From NCBI RefSeq assembly GCF_002159845.1, contig NZ_NFJK01000011.1, positions 1 through 64,000 of the forward strand: a stretch of DNA of 64,000 bases. Reading direction: 5' to 3'. Of the stretch, positions 32,636 to 41,581 are shown piece after piece. The position numbers and the translations under genes are program-made. Source of the stretch: Anaeromassilibacillus sp. An250. GTDB taxonomy: Bacteria > Bacillota > Clostridia > Oscillospirales > Acutalibacteraceae. How positions within the stretch are numbered: position 1 is the first letter of the stretch; the number at the start of each line of letters is the position of its first letter. Under the pieces are notes generated by a model. That model did not search any database and had not been told where the DNA came from. It saw nothing but the letters and a program-made list of their open reading frames with translations.

Positions 32636-33301
32636 TCAACGGCCGTTGATCGCATCGATGATCGAGATGACATCATCCAAGCTGTCCACCTTGCGCAGAC
32701 AAAGCTGCAAAACGTCCGGTTCCAATTTGCAGAGGTCGGGAATCAGGATGGAACGGAACCCTCCGTTGTGCGCAGCGCGGATTCCGGCGTTGGAGTCCTC
32801 CAAGACCAGGACATTTGCGGGCGGTTCCCCCAACTGTTCTGCCGTCAGCAGGAAAATTTCGGGATTCGGTTTGCTGGCGTGGACCTGGTGCCCGCTGACC
32901 ACACAATCGAAACGGTGCTCCAAGCCGTGCTGTTTCAGCAGGAAATCGATTTTTTTGGGCTGGGACGAGGAGGCGACGGCTTTTTTTAAGCCGCGCTGTT
33001 CCAGTGCATCCAACAGGGGAAACAACCCTTTTTTCGCGGGGATCTGTTCCGTCTGCAACGCCTCAAAAAAGAGCGGCGTCTGGCGGTCGATGACCTTCTG
33101 GACAGGGAAATCCGGCCCATAGACGTCCAGCAAGATCTGTGCGGAATCGGCCTTGCTGCGGCCCATAATCAGGCTGTGAATTTCGCGTGTAAAAACCTTT
33201 CCCTGTTCCGATACCGCCTGGCCCCATGTGCGTTCATAGAGTTGTTCGGTGTCAAACATCAGACCGTCCATATCAAAAATAACCGCTGTAATCCGTTCCA
33301 T
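32636..33301 (-). CDS. HAD-family phosphatase (beta-phosphoglucomutase-like)
   Basis: A 221-residue haloacid dehalogenase hydrolase. Motif I DMDGLMFDTE contains the nucleophile and acid/base Asp, motif II Ser lies in VASSSQPKK, and motif IV is VLEDSNAGI. An inserted helical cap (about 15-90) places it with beta-phosphoglucomutase and 2-deoxyglucose-phosphate phosphatase relatives. ATG at 33301 follows GGAAGGAG by seven bases. Substrate unknown. It is monocistronic and separated from thiE by 275 bp in which no gene is seen. Confidence 0.9.
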   Translation of the reverse strand: MERITAVIFDMDGLMFDTEQLYERTWGQAVSEQGKVFTREIHSLIMGRSKADSAQILLDVYGPDFPVQKVIDRQTPLFFEALQTEQIPAKKGLFPLLDALEQRGLKKAVASSSQPKKIDFLLKQHGLEHRFDCVVSGHQVHASKPNPEIFLLTAEQLGEPPANVLVLEDSNAGIRAAHNGGFRSILIPDLCKLEPDVLQLCLRKVDSLDDVISIIDAINGR

Positions 33302-33576
33302 GGTGATTCTCCTTCCGCTTTGGGGCAATGCGCAACTTCAGATGCTTTGCCGGTGCAATATCTCATGGCTGCCCTAAAGGTCCCGCACGATCGTGCGCTG
33401 TTTTTATGCCGGTGGGTCGGCTTTTCCGTATGTATTATACCAACCTGGGGCGTAAACCGCAACTGTGTTGGACGGCAAGACTTTGCGAGGGCGTTTGATC
33501 GAAAGGGCACTTGACCAAAAAGGATGCAGGCCAGTCTCCCGCGAAATCCAGGCCGGAGAAAGCATTCCGGCAGGAT

Positions 33577-34161
33577 TTACAGGCGCATCATCCCGGACAT
33601 AATGCATACGCCTGCCGCGCCGCAGGAAAGAACGCTTTGCATTTGCTCGGAATCAAGGGAGATGCCGCCGATCGCATAGACGGGCACGGACGCTGCGCGG
33701 CAGACCTCCCGCAGGAACGCCAACCCCCTGGGGGGAATCCCCGGCTTGCAGCCCGTTGCGAAGATATGGCCCGCGATGAGATACGAAGCCCCGAGTTGTC
33801 CGGCGCGGCGTGCATCCTCCACGGAATGCACCGATGCGCCGATACGGGAAAAGCTGTCCAACGGCCGGTTGGCGTCCGCGGCGGCCTCTTCCAGCTTCCA
33901 CAGGGGGAGCTGGATTTGTTTTACACCGAGACGCTTTGCCACATCGAGGAAGCTGTGAAGGACACAGGGAACCCGGTGGCGGTTGCAGATCGCCAGGACG
34001 TCCGCCGCCAGCGCTTCATAGGCGCTTTCGTCCAGGTCCTTTTCGCGCAGGACCAGGGCGGCGGGCTGGAAGGCGCAGACCCGCTCCACCTGTTCGAGAA
34101 AGGGCCTGGTACAGAGTGCTCGGTTTGTAACCGCGACGACGGAGCGATTATACGTAGACAT
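33577..34161 (-). CDS. thiE: Thiamine-phosphate synthase (ThiE/TenI family)
   Basis: Couples the thiazole and pyrimidine phosphates to make thiamine phosphate, the last step served by this operon. A TIM-barrel of 194 residues with LREKDLDESAYEALA, PCVLHSFLDVAKRL, GASVHSVEDARRA, GHIFATGCKPGIPPRG (phosphate-binding loop) and VYAIGGIS. It overlaps thiH by 14 bases, indicating coupling. The second-last gene loop is somewhat divergent, and a TenI-like (thiazole tautomerase) role cannot be excluded. Confidence 0.85.
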   Translation of the reverse strand: MSTYNRSVVAVTNRALCTRPFLEQVERVCAFQPAALVLREKDLDESAYEALAADVLAICNRHRVPCVLHSFLDVAKRLGVKQIQLPLWKLEEAAADANRPLDSFSRIGASVHSVEDARRAGQLGASYLIAGHIFATGCKPGIPPRGLAFLREVCRAASVPVYAIGGISLDSEQMQSVLSCGAAGVCIMSGMMRL

Positions 34162-35365
34162 AGTCGTTCATCACCGGCTGTAGGCCGAGCTTTTGGAGGT
34201 CGTGGAATACTTCGTCCACGCTCCGCCCGTCGGAAATCTCGAATTGGTCGTCCCCCTTTGCTTCGATCTCGTCCGAGTGTTCGCCAATCCCCGTGCTGAC
34301 ACCTGCGGAGATTTTCGTCGCGGCGATCGAGACCAGATTGTCCCGCACGCGCGCGCATTCCCGCGTGGAGATGGTGATGCTGGCAAACGGCATCAGAAGG
34401 CGGTAAGCCATCACCACCTGCAAAAGCTGCGGTTCGTGGACATCCATGGGATTGATCTTGTCGTTGTTGATGATCGGGCGGAGACGTGGGCAGGAGAAGG
34501 CGATTTCCGCGTGCGGGTATTTGCGCTGAAGCAGCCAGGCGTGGCAGCCGGTGGCGAAGGCGTCCTTGCGGAAATCGTCCAGCCCCAGCAGCGCGCCGAA
34601 CCCGACGCCGCGCATACCGCCCTTTAGGGCGCGCTCCTGCGCGTTCAGCCGGTACGGGAAAATCCGCTTATGGCCCTGTAGGTGGAGCGTCTCATATTTG
34701 TCGCTGTTGTACGTTTCCTGGAAGACCGTGACGTAGTCGGCGCCGCACTGGTGAAGATAGGCGTATTCGTCGGAGTTCATCGGATACACTTCCAGGCCGA
34801 TCACCTTGAAATACTTGCGCGCAATTTTGCAGGCCTCGCCGATGTATGCAACCGTGGATTTGGAGCGGCTTTCTCCGGTTAGGATGAGGATCTCCTGTAG
34901 GCCGGTAGCGGCGATCGCCTCCATCTCCTTTTCGATCTGCTCGGCGTTCAGCTGCGCGCGGTGAATCTTATTGTGGCAGTTGAAGCCGCAGTAGATGCAG
35001 TAGTTTTCACAGTAATTGGCGATGTATAGCGGCGTAAACATGCAGACCGAATTGCCGAAATGCTTGCGGGTTTCCTGCTGGGCTACCTGTGCAATTTCCT
35101 CCAAAAGCGGAAGGGCAGCGGGGGAGAGCAGCGCGCCGAAATCCTCCAGAGTGCGGTTTTCATGCCGGAGAGCGCGGCGGACGTCTTCCGCGGTATAGCG
35201 GTTGTAATCGTAGGCGGCGGTGCGATCCAGAACTTGCTGGCCAATGTCGGAATCCAAAACCTCCATGCCCGGCAGGTATGTCATGTGATCGATGCGTTCC
35301 TTTTTCATATCCTGCCGCACTTCGTCGCTCAGGATGCTTTCGTTGATATGTTCATTCTGTGCCAT
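34148..35365 (-). CDS. thiH: 2-iminoacetate synthase ThiH
   Basis: Radical SAM enzyme that cleaves tyrosine to make dehydroglycine for the thiazole ring; typical of anaerobes, which lack the oxygen-dependent ThiO route. The [4Fe-4S] motif is CENYCIYCGF (Cx3Cx2C), and the barrel is followed by the ThiH-specific C-terminal part. The 405 residues match the family. ATG at 35365 follows AAGGAGGG. Fourth gene of the thi operon. Confidence 0.95.
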   Translation of the reverse strand: MAQNEHINESILSDEVRQDMKKERIDHMTYLPGMEVLDSDIGQQVLDRTAAYDYNRYTAEDVRRALRHENRTLEDFGALLSPAALPLLEEIAQVAQQETRKHFGNSVCMFTPLYIANYCENYCIYCGFNCHNKIHRAQLNAEQIEKEMEAIAATGLQEILILTGESRSKSTVAYIGEACKIARKYFKVIGLEVYPMNSDEYAYLHQCGADYVTVFQETYNSDKYETLHLQGHKRIFPYRLNAQERALKGGMRGVGFGALLGLDDFRKDAFATGCHAWLLQRKYPHAEIAFSCPRLRPIINNDKINPMDVHEPQLLQVVMAYRLLMPFASITISTRECARVRDNLVSIAATKISAGVSTGIGEHSDEIEAKGDDQFEISDGRSVDEVFHDLQKLGLQPVMNDYVYV

Positions 35366-35380
35366 GGCGCGATTCCCTCC

Positions 35381-36157
35381 TTATTCTCTCAAAAAGCCGG
35401 TCAAAGGGGAGGAAGCGCTTGCACCCTTTTCCAGAGTGCGGCCTAGGCCGGAGAGGTAAGCTTTGCGGCCCGCCTCAATCGCCTGCCGAAACGCTTCCGC
35501 CATGACGGGGATGTCGCCAGCGGTCGCGATGGCGGTGTTGGCCATCACAGCGGCAGCGCCCATCTCCATCGCCTCACACGCCTGCGAAGGACGGCCGATG
35601 CCGGCGTCCACAATGATCGGGAGGTCGATTTCGTCGATCAGGATCTGGATGAACTCCTTGGTGCAAAGGCCCTTGTTCGTGCCGATCGGCGCGCCAAGCG
35701 GCATGATGCAGGCCGCGCCCGCGTTGGCCAGATCCCTGGCGGCGTTCAGGTCGGGATACATGTAGGGCATGACGACATATCCCTCTTTTGCCAGGACCTC
35801 CGTCGCCTTGATGGTCTCGTAGTTGTCCGGCAGCAGGTATTTGGAGTCGTGGATCACTTCAATTTTGATAAAGTCGCCGCAGCCCAGTTCCCGCGCGAGA
35901 TGGGCAATGCGGACCGCTTCGTCGGCATTGCGCGCGCCGGAGGTGTTGGGGAGCAGGGTGACGGTTTTGGGGATATAGTCGAGGATGTTGGCCAGGCCGC
36001 CCTCGTTTGCGCGGCGAAGCGCCAGTGTGACAATCTGCGCGCCCGCCTTTTCAATGGCAGCCTGGATGAGCTCCAGCGAATATTTGCCGGAACCAAGGAT
36101 GAATCGGGAGGTAAAGGTATGCCCTCCGATGGTCAAAAGATCCTGTTGTGTATTCAT
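35381..36157 (-). CDS. thiG: Thiazole synthase ThiG
   Basis: Forms the thiazole phosphate from 1-deoxyxylulose-5-phosphate, ThiS thiocarboxylate and dehydroglycine. Marks are [19 protein letters not shown], the Schiff-base lysine region DFIKIEVI and the phosphate loop [11 protein letters not shown]; 258 residues. ATG at 36157 follows AAAAGGAGAAG and overlaps the thiF stop by four bases. The internal ALRRAN motif is typical. Confidence 0.95.
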   Translation of the reverse strand: MNTQQDLLTIGGHTFTSRFILGSGKYSLELIQAAIEKAGAQIVTLALRRANEGGLANILDYIPKTVTLLPNTSGARNADEAVRIAHLARELGCGDFIKIEVIHDSKYLLPDNYETIKATEVLAKEGYVVMPYMYPDLNAARDLANAGAACIMPLGAPIGTNKGLCTKEFIQILIDEIDLPIIVDAGIGRPSQACEAMEMGAAAVMANTAIATAGDIPVMAEAFRQAIEAGRKAYLSGLGRTLEKGASASSPLTGFLRE

Positions 36158-36807
36158 GGTTCTTCTCCTTTTGTTGTACAGATGTATTGTGCGATGCAAT
36201 TGGCCTCATGCGCTGCGCAGAGCGCTACGCGGGGAGCCATCAGGCCGTAGCCGGGCCCCGTCTGAGCTATCCCATCGCCGCAGAGGTAAAAATGATCGGT
36301 GATTTTGCGCGTCTGGATGCGGTTGCTGTCGCTGTATCCAGCCATTCCGGAGGCGGAGACCAGGAAGGCCTGCGGGAAATGCTCCAAGATGCCGTTCACC
36401 AGCATCGCCTTTGCCTCCGGGGAATCAAAGGCTTCACAGACAATCGGGTCCTCTGCAAAGAGCTCCGGAAGATTGCCTTCCGTCACGCGGATGCAGTCGG
36501 TCCGGATGTCCAGATAGGGGTTGATCTGCAGCAGTTCCTCCTTTAGGGCGTCGGTTTTGTACATGCCCAAATGCCGGAGGAAATACTGCTGGCGGTTTAA
36601 ATTGGCGAGGTCCACGCGGTCAAAGTCGATCAGGTGCAGGTGCCCGACGCCGATGCGGGCCAGAGCAAACGCGACGTTGGAACCCAAACCGCCGAGCCCT
36701 GCGACAGCCACCCGCGCGTGGTCCAGCTTGTCCTGCACGCCTGCGGAATGGCGCTCCCGCAGCGCGCGTTGAATCTGTTCTTTGGTGATGGGGTTGCGCG
36801 GTTCCAA
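36154..36807 (-). CDS. thiF: ThiS adenylyltransferase ThiF (Clostridia-type short form)
   Basis: Adenylates the ThiS C-terminus to prepare it for sulfur transfer. The Rossmann E1-like domain shows [31 protein letters not shown] and [10 protein letters not shown]; 217 residues, the compact form found in Clostridia. TTG at 36807, eight bases after AGGAGG, fits better than the GTG at 36816, which lies on the ribosome site itself. It begins one base after the thiS stop, so it is coupled. Confidence 0.9.
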   Translation of the reverse strand: MEPRNPITKEQIQRALRERHSAGVQDKLDHARVAVAGLGGLGSNVAFALARIGVGHLHLIDFDRVDLANLNRQQYFLRHLGMYKTDALKEELLQINPYLDIRTDCIRVTEGNLPELFAEDPIVCEAFDSPEAKAMLVNGILEHFPQAFLVSASGMAGYSDSNRIQTRKITDHFYLCGDGIAQTGPGYGLMAPRVALCAAHEANCIAQYICTTKGEEP

Positions 36808-36808
36808 A

Positions 36809-37006
36809 TCAGCCACCTCCTACAAAATGGACGATTTCCACTTGGTCGCCGTCCGCGAGGACGGTCGAAGGGTACGCAGCTTTTGGGACAATCGCGCCGT
36901 TCCGCTCAACGGCGACACGGGCCGGATTGTACTGGTTTTGGTCGAGGTAGTCCTGTAGGGTCGTCCCCTCCGCAAGTTCGACGGCGGTGCCATTGATCTG
37001 AATCAT
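36809..37006 (-). CDS. thiS: Sulfur carrier protein ThiS
   Basis: A ubiquitin-fold carrier whose C-terminal Gly-Gly is thiocarboxylated to supply sulfur for thiazole. 65 residues starting [14 protein letters not shown] and ending HFVGGG. Two adjacent ATGs exist (37009, 37006); the second has seven-base spacing from AAAGGAG. It is the first gene of thiSFGHE behind the TPP riboswitch. Confidence 0.93.
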   Translation of the reverse strand: MIQINGTAVELAEGTTLQDYLDQNQYNPARVAVERNGAIVPKAAYPSTVLADGDQVEIVHFVGGG

Positions 37007-37042
37007 CATGCAGCTCCTTTCTGGAATCCGGCTGTAAGCAAA

Positions 37043-37100
37043 GAAAAAAGAGTTCACGAAAAAATACACCCGCGGTGGTGTACCCCTTCGTGAACTCTCG
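37043..37100 (-). terminator. Second terminator-type hairpin in the thi leader
   Basis: On the minus strand GAGTTCACGAA pairs with TTCGTGAACTC around an inner GTACACC/GGTGTA hairpin, followed directly by a run of T's, only about 35 bases before the thiS start. An upstream GTGAAC, four bases before the first arm, could pair instead with GTTCAC and prevent the terminator. Confidence 0.75.
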
Positions 37101-37176
37101 TTCACTCTCAACCGTTCCGATTCAATTGTCTTCTCCTGTTGGAGAACCTGTAAAATGTGCGCAGACGGGATGCATA

Positions 37177-37207
37177 CAAAAACGGGAAATGCCAAGCATT
37201 TCCCGTA
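37177..37207 (-). terminator. TPP riboswitch expression-platform terminator
   Basis: On the minus strand ACGGGAAATGC/GCATTTCCCGT with a TTG loop is followed by TTTTT. The preceding CCCTAC can pair with the aptamer's GTAGGG, giving the usual antiterminator/terminator choice. Confidence 0.88.
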
Positions 37208-37219
37208 GGGTCCGTTCTT

Positions 37220-37302
37220 TCCCTACGTTGGCATTATCCAAGTCAGGTTATGGGTCGAAGTTCGCAACTTCCTCTCAGCCTATGTATAAGCTCCCCTGTT
37301 CC
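37220..37302 (-). promoter_or_regulatory. TPP (thi-box) riboswitch aptamer
   Basis: On the minus strand the conserved blocks appear in order: ACAGGGGAGC, GGCTGAGAGG, ACCC, ACCTGACTTGGATAATGCCA and ACGTAGGGA. Thiamine pyrophosphate binding stabilises P1 and releases the downstream terminator, switching off thiSFGHE. Confidence 0.97.
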
Positions 37303-37463
37303 ATTTACGGGTCTACTATACACGATCCACCGGAATTTGTCAAGTTTTGGATAGTGAGTTTCTTGCATGGAAGTGTGGGCAGGGGCTTTGAACAGGGGCA
37401 TTGGCTGCCGCCCGTGCCGTGCGCCGGCCAGGAGAAAATCCCGGTTTCTCAGAAGATGGCCGC

Positions 37464-38399
37464 CTACTCCAAACGGAGCTGCATGTCCTTGAGGGAACGG
37501 ACAGGCCGTTCCGTAATTTGATCCTGTGGCCCAACCGTTCCGCACAAAAGGGGCGCATGTTCCGCATAGAGCCGGACGGTGTCGGCGACTTTTTCCGGGC
37601 TGAAATTGGCGTAGCAATAGTTGCATCCGTTCCGGCAGGTGTGATAAGCGCCGATGTCGATGCTCTCGACACACCCGCACGCTGCGCGTTGGTTGCGGTC
37701 TTTGCCAGCGCGGAGAGGACAGCCGATGATCCGCTCGATCAGACGAGGGTCGATGCAGCTTCCGTGTTGGACGCCCACCGCCTGTAGGTCGCAGGACTCC
37801 GCGCAGCTCTCGATGGCCATGCCGTTCTCAGCGGCGATCTGGGCCATCTGCCCGGCCATATGGAACAGCGTGTCCCCCTCTGGGGGATACAGAGAAAGTC
37901 CCGCTGTATTGCGCTTCGTTTTCGCATAGAGGTCGATGAAGCTGATGACCACCCTTTCCGTATACCCGCGCAGGCGCCTGGCAATTTCCGAAAAGGAGGC
38001 CAAATGGTAGGAAACGGTGTACCGGCGGTTGAGAAAGATCGGATCGTACCGCCAGACGACCCGCTCTTTGCCGATTTTGGAAGAGAGGGCCTGAAAGGTG
38101 GGGATTAGGCGGTTCTTTTTGTCAGGCAGATTGGGTTCGATATCCCGGCCATAGCTGGTCAATGTAAATTGGACATAATAGGGATATGCCGCCAGCTCTC
38201 CCAGATGGGGGAGCATGTTCTCCGGATTTTTGGTCCAAAAGACGATGCAATCCACCACCGAAGGCGATAAAGAGATGCGGCTGATTTGATGTGGATTTAT
38301 CGGGTTGCGGACATACACAAAACCCTCTTGGACGCGGTGCAGGAACCAATCTATATAGTAGTTGGGAATGTCCGTCCGGCGGCTGGCGCTGAGAATCAT
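37464..38399 (-). CDS. DUF1848 family protein
   Basis: A 311-residue protein matching the DUF1848 family from its first residues (MILSASRRTDIPNYYIDWF, FWTKNPENMLPHL, RYDPIFLN) to its C-terminal cysteine cluster CGCVESIDIGAYHTCRNGCN-YCYAN. The CxxxCxxC in CRNGCNYC resembles a radical-SAM cluster motif, placed unusually at the C-terminus; function is not established. It is divergent from the thi leader region end to end and is the last backbone gene before the mobile block. Confidence 0.88.
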   Translation of the reverse strand: MILSASRRTDIPNYYIDWFLHRVQEGFVYVRNPINPHQISRISLSPSVVDCIVFWTKNPENMLPHLGELAAYPYYVQFTLTSYGRDIEPNLPDKKNRLIPTFQALSSKIGKERVVWRYDPIFLNRRYTVSYHLASFSEIARRLRGYTERVVISFIDLYAKTKRNTAGLSLYPPEGDTLFHMAGQMAQIAAENGMAIESCAESCDLQAVGVQHGSCIDPRLIERIIGCPLRAGKDRNQRAACGCVESIDIGAYHTCRNGCNYCYANFSPEKVADTVRLYAEHAPLLCGTVGPQDQITERPVRSLKDMQLRLE

Positions 38400-38501
38400 C
38401 GCTTCACATCCTTTTAGAAAGCGGTAAAACGGCGCTTCCTATTCGAGAAGTTGTATCTGGCTGTCCGGTAATAGGATTCAATCGTACGCTGCTAACAAGA
38501 A

Positions 38502-38741
38502 TTATTTCCGATATTTATTGCTCCTGAGCATGCTCAAGAAAGCTTGGCGGTTTGTACAGTGGTGTAGCCAATCGTGCTTTTTGGCCTCGTTTCTTGCATT
38601 GTCAATGAGATCTAAATGATTATGTAGATTGTTTATGGAAACCGTTTTTCCTATCCATTGCATTGCGGATAGAAATATATTTGCAGGGTGAGAATCCTTC
38701 ATAAGATGTTGCCTGACTTTCTTTTGAATAAGGTAACACAT
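38502..38741 (-). pseudogene. N-terminal fragment of a DUF2971-like protein
   Basis: An open frame of 79 codons whose last 25 residues (DWLHHCTNRQAFLSMLRS) resemble the N-terminal motif of DUF2971 proteins, which normally continue for over 200 residues. It stops at the presumed element boundary. It begins eight bases beyond the recombinase stop and lacks a clear ribosome site; translation may start at an internal ATG. Probably truncated by integration or deletion. Confidence 0.4.
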
Positions 38742-38749
38742 TCAACTTG

Positions 38750-40390
38750 CTATTCGTTGTCCAAACTGATATTCATATCTTCCTCGATGATAGGCAGCCG
38801 AAACTTGATAGATTTCAACCACTGGCCATTGGGCTGACGCTCCGGGTAAATCTGAATTTCAGAGATCAGTTCCTCAATCAACTGCCGTTTCTCTCTGTCG
38901 TTCATCTTTCCATAGAGTTGATCGAAGTAGATCAGGACCTTGTAGATATTATCGCCGGTCAGCTTTTCTGCCTCAATGGACTGTTTTTTGGCTCTGGTTG
39001 CAATCAGCAGGGATTCTAATTCTTCAATCTTATCATACATCCCATAGAGCCGATCATCAAGGTCTGATTTCCGCCTGCCGTAATGCCGATCATCCGGGTC
39101 AAGAGAGTCGATTTCTTCAATCAGCTTGGATTTGGTGGAATAAGCCTGACGAAGCTGCTTTTCATAGTTGCTGATTTCCTGCTCAATCGCCGTGGTGTCG
39201 ACTTTCATGTTGATCTTTTCCTGCATCATCGCCGCAAATTTGGGATTGCTGACCAGCTTGCAGATTACCTCCGCCACAGCATCGTCCAGCAGCTCTTTCC
39301 GGATTTGCTTCTTGTAATCGCATTTATGCCCACGGGTCATAGAGCGATGTTTGCAGCCATAGTAGTAGAAATCCTTGTATTTGCTGCCGTCCGCTTTCCG
39401 TTTTACGCACTTATTACCATACATTCCAACACCGCATACGGGACATTTCACAATGCCGGACAACAGGTGTGTGCATTCGTTTTTCCCTTTGTTGACGTGT
39501 TCATACCGTTTGGCTTGAGCAGCCAACTTGACCTGTGCTGCCTGCCATATATCCTCCGGGATAATGGCCTCATGCAGACCATCCACCAACAAGAAGTTTT
39601 CCTGTTCTACCAAACGGTACTCGTTTCTAGTTCCATGTACCTTTTCGGTTTTTCGCCTGCCATAGGCAATCTTGCCGCAGTAAACCGGATTTTTCAGAAT
39701 CATGCGGATCAGACGAGCATCAAAAAGAGGATTTTTCCCGTTCTGGCGCTGGACTTTGCTGATCCCATGATTTTCAAGATATTTTGCGATCCCATTTGCG
39801 CCGGAATCGGTTGTGACATACTGCTCATAGATGGTGCGAATCGCCGGAGCTTCCTCCTCGTTGATTTCCAGCTTGCCATCCACCAGTTTATATCCGTAGG
39901 GGGCAAAGCCGCCGTTCCACTTACCCTCTCTGGCCTTTTGGATACGACCTTCCATGGTTTGGACACGGATGTTTTCACGCTCAATTTCCGCCACTGCCGA
40001 TAGGACGGAGATCATCAGCTTTCCCGCATCTTTGGAGGAATCAATACCATCCTCCACGCAGATCAAGTTGACGCCAAAATCCTGCATGACCTGTAAGGTG
40101 GAAAGGACATCCGCCGCATTTCTGCCAAAACGGGACAGCTTGAAGACCAGAACAAAGGAAACGCCATCCTTGCCGGTTTTGATGTCCTCCATCATCTGGT
40201 TAAATTGCGTACGGCCTTCAATCGATTTACCGGATTTTCCCGCATCCTCATATTCGTGAGCAATCTCATAATCATTAAATTCTGCAAAAGCTTTCATGCG
40301 AGATTTCTGGGCATCCAGCGAGTAGCCGTCAATCTGCATGGCGGTAGACACTCGCGTATAGGTATAAACTTTTATCTTTTCTTTCGCCAT
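38750..40390 (-). CDS. Large serine recombinase
   Basis: Site-specific integrase/excisionase of the resolvase-invertase superfamily, probably the one that moved the left element. 546 residues from ATG 40390 (AGGAAGGACC upstream): catalytic domain (1-145) with nucleophile S15 in YTRVSTAMQ, recombinase domain (about 165-270), zinc ribbon (KCPVCGVGMYG, about 325-375) and a coiled coil (about 415-500). All parts are intact. It is the outermost element gene, as expected next to an attachment site. Confidence 0.93.
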   Translation of the reverse strand: MAKEKIKVYTYTRVSTAMQIDGYSLDAQKSRMKAFAEFNDYEIAHEYEDAGKSGKSIEGRTQFNQMMEDIKTGKDGVSFVLVFKLSRFGRNAADVLSTLQVMQDFGVNLICVEDGIDSSKDAGKLMISVLSAVAEIERENIRVQTMEGRIQKAREGKWNGGFAPYGYKLVDGKLEINEEEAPAIRTIYEQYVTTDSGANGIAKYLENHGISKVQRQNGKNPLFDARLIRMILKNPVYCGKIAYGRRKTEKVHGTRNEYRLVEQENFLLVDGLHEAIIPEDIWQAAQVKLAAQAKRYEHVNKGKNECTHLLSGIVKCPVCGVGMYGNKCVKRKADGSKYKDFYYYGCKHRSMTRGHKCDYKKQIRKELLDDAVAEVICKLVSNPKFAAMMQEKINMKVDTTAIEQEISNYEKQLRQAYSTKSKLIEEIDSLDPDDRHYGRRKSDLDDRLYGMYDKIEELESLLIATRAKKQSIEAEKLTGDNIYKVLIYFDQLYGKMNDREKRQLIEELISEIQIYPERQPNGQWLKSIKFRLPIIEEDMNISLDNE

Positions 40391-40430
40391 GGTCCTTCCT
40401 CGCTTATACTGCTCAACAGTTCCGTATGTG

Positions 40431-40463
40431 TTTTCCAAGGGAAGCATTTCTTCCCTTGGAAAA
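40431..40463 (-). promoter_or_regulatory. Inverted repeat upstream of the recombinase
   Basis: TTTTCCAAGGGA and TCCCTTGGAAAA are exact inverted 12-mers around AGCATTTCT. On the minus strand it could terminate the upstream small-ORF operon (A/T ends on both sides) or act as an operator for recombinase expression. Confidence 0.6.
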
Positions 40464-40495
40464 TGTGTTTGGACACTTATCTCACGATTATTGTA

Positions 40496-40678
40496 TCATG
40501 CTGCTTTTGACGTTTCAATATTTTCTTTGCAAACATTTTTATCTGTGCCGCAGTTTGTGATTTTATCCTCGGGGGACACCGGATCAGGCAAAGAATCTAA
40601 GTCCAGCTCCCCAGCATATTTTTCAATCATATTTGCCAGTAAAACGGCGAAGCCGTTCCACTCATCTATCATAGGCAT
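40496..40678 (-). CDS. Small acidic hypothetical protein
   Basis: 60 residues, acidic in the middle (ELDLDSLPDPVSPEDK), starting at ATG 40678 after GGAGG with short spacing. It overlaps the preceding gene by 17 bases. Not recognised; proteins of this size are common just before recombinases in clostridial elements. Confidence 0.6.
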   Translation of the reverse strand: MPMIDEWNGFAVLLANMIEKYAGELDLDSLPDPVSPEDKITNCGTDKNVCKENIETSKAA

Positions 40679-40910
40679 TTATCCTCCATCTGTCCGATTT
40701 GTGCATGTACTCCGCCAGCACTTCTTTTGGGATACGATCCAGCACAGCAACGGCGTCTGCATAGTCCCGCCGCAGCTTGGCATCGGCCAGCTGCTTCAAA
40801 GTGCTTTCTTGGGTAGCTTTCTTCAGGGATTGCACCAGCTGAGCATTCTCTTGTTTCAGCTTTTTGTTCTCCACAGTGGTTTCCGTAAATGACACCTGAT
40901 ACTTCTTCAT
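40662..40910 (-). CDS. Small coiled-coil hypothetical protein
   Basis: 82 residues with a heptad-rich helix (TTVENKKLKQENAQLVQSLKK, split here as about residues 11-31) and a basic C-terminus. Its ATG overlaps the DUF6602 stop by four bases (ATGA), so it is translationally coupled to that gene. No family recognised. Confidence 0.65.
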   Translation of the reverse strand: MKKYQVSFTETTVENKKLKQENAQLVQSLKKATQESTLKQLADAKLRRDYADAVAVLDRIPKEVLAEYMHKSDRWRINAYDR

Positions 40911-41563
40911 AGCCTCGAAAAATTCTGCATTATTGGGAAATGGTTATCTAGCACATAGAACTGCCGATCTTGCCCATCCTTCAAGAAGAATACTTGTTTA
41001 TCCCGTGCTGAGCTATTTAGGCTCTCCCTATGTAAGCATACAAAATAGTCTAATGTCTTTTCTTCTGGAAGTCGTTCCTGGATATATCCTTTTGTACTTC
41101 TGTCATATTTATAACCGAACTCTTTATATAATCGTTGTTTTCCAATACGAGTTTTAAAAGCAAACATCGCTAATTTTATATGTTTTGTTTCATCATGCAA
41201 TTGGAAAAATTTATTTTTTTCAATCGTTTCTGTTAAATCATCCAAGGTTGCATTTCCCTTGACTTCTATAACCATTATGCAATCATTTGGTTCAACCAGG
41301 AAAATGTCTCCGGCTAGTTGACGTCTATAAAAATTTTTCCTACATACGATGATGTCACATTGTGGGCTTTGATGATTGGCCCAAGCAATAAAGCCGGTAA
41401 CAAATTCTAGCATTTGAAACCGTTCCTGGAGACATTTTTTGAGAATGTTTTCTCCACATCTACCCATCTCAGCATGATGTTTTAACTTTTCAGCTATAAA
41501 ATATTTGCAAAACAGAAGTTCCTCCGAATATTCCTCATATATCTTTGTAACGTCTTCTTCCAT
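40907..41563 (-). CDS. DUF6602-like protein with PD-(D/E)XK nuclease-type core
   Basis: A 218-residue protein. The order GENILKKCLQERF, VTGFIAWANHQSPQCDIIV, then IMVIEVKGNATLDDL matches the DUF6602 pattern, where E...D...E-x-K forms a restriction-endonuclease-like active site. The D in CDIIV and the EVK are present. It is in an operon with a type I specificity gene and small ORFs, which suggests a DNA-targeting or defence role; activity is inferred only. ATG at 41563 follows GAGAGG. Confidence 0.7.
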   Translation of the reverse strand: MEEDVTKIYEEYSEELLFCKYFIAEKLKHHAEMGRCGENILKKCLQERFQMLEFVTGFIAWANHQSPQCDIIVCRKNFYRRQLAGDIFLVEPNDCIMVIEVKGNATLDDLTETIEKNKFFQLHDETKHIKLAMFAFKTRIGKQRLYKEFGYKYDRSTKGYIQERLPEEKTLDYFVCLHRESLNSSARDKQVFFLKDGQDRQFYVLDNHFPIMQNFSRL

Positions 41564-41581
41564 AATAGACCTCTCACTTGC

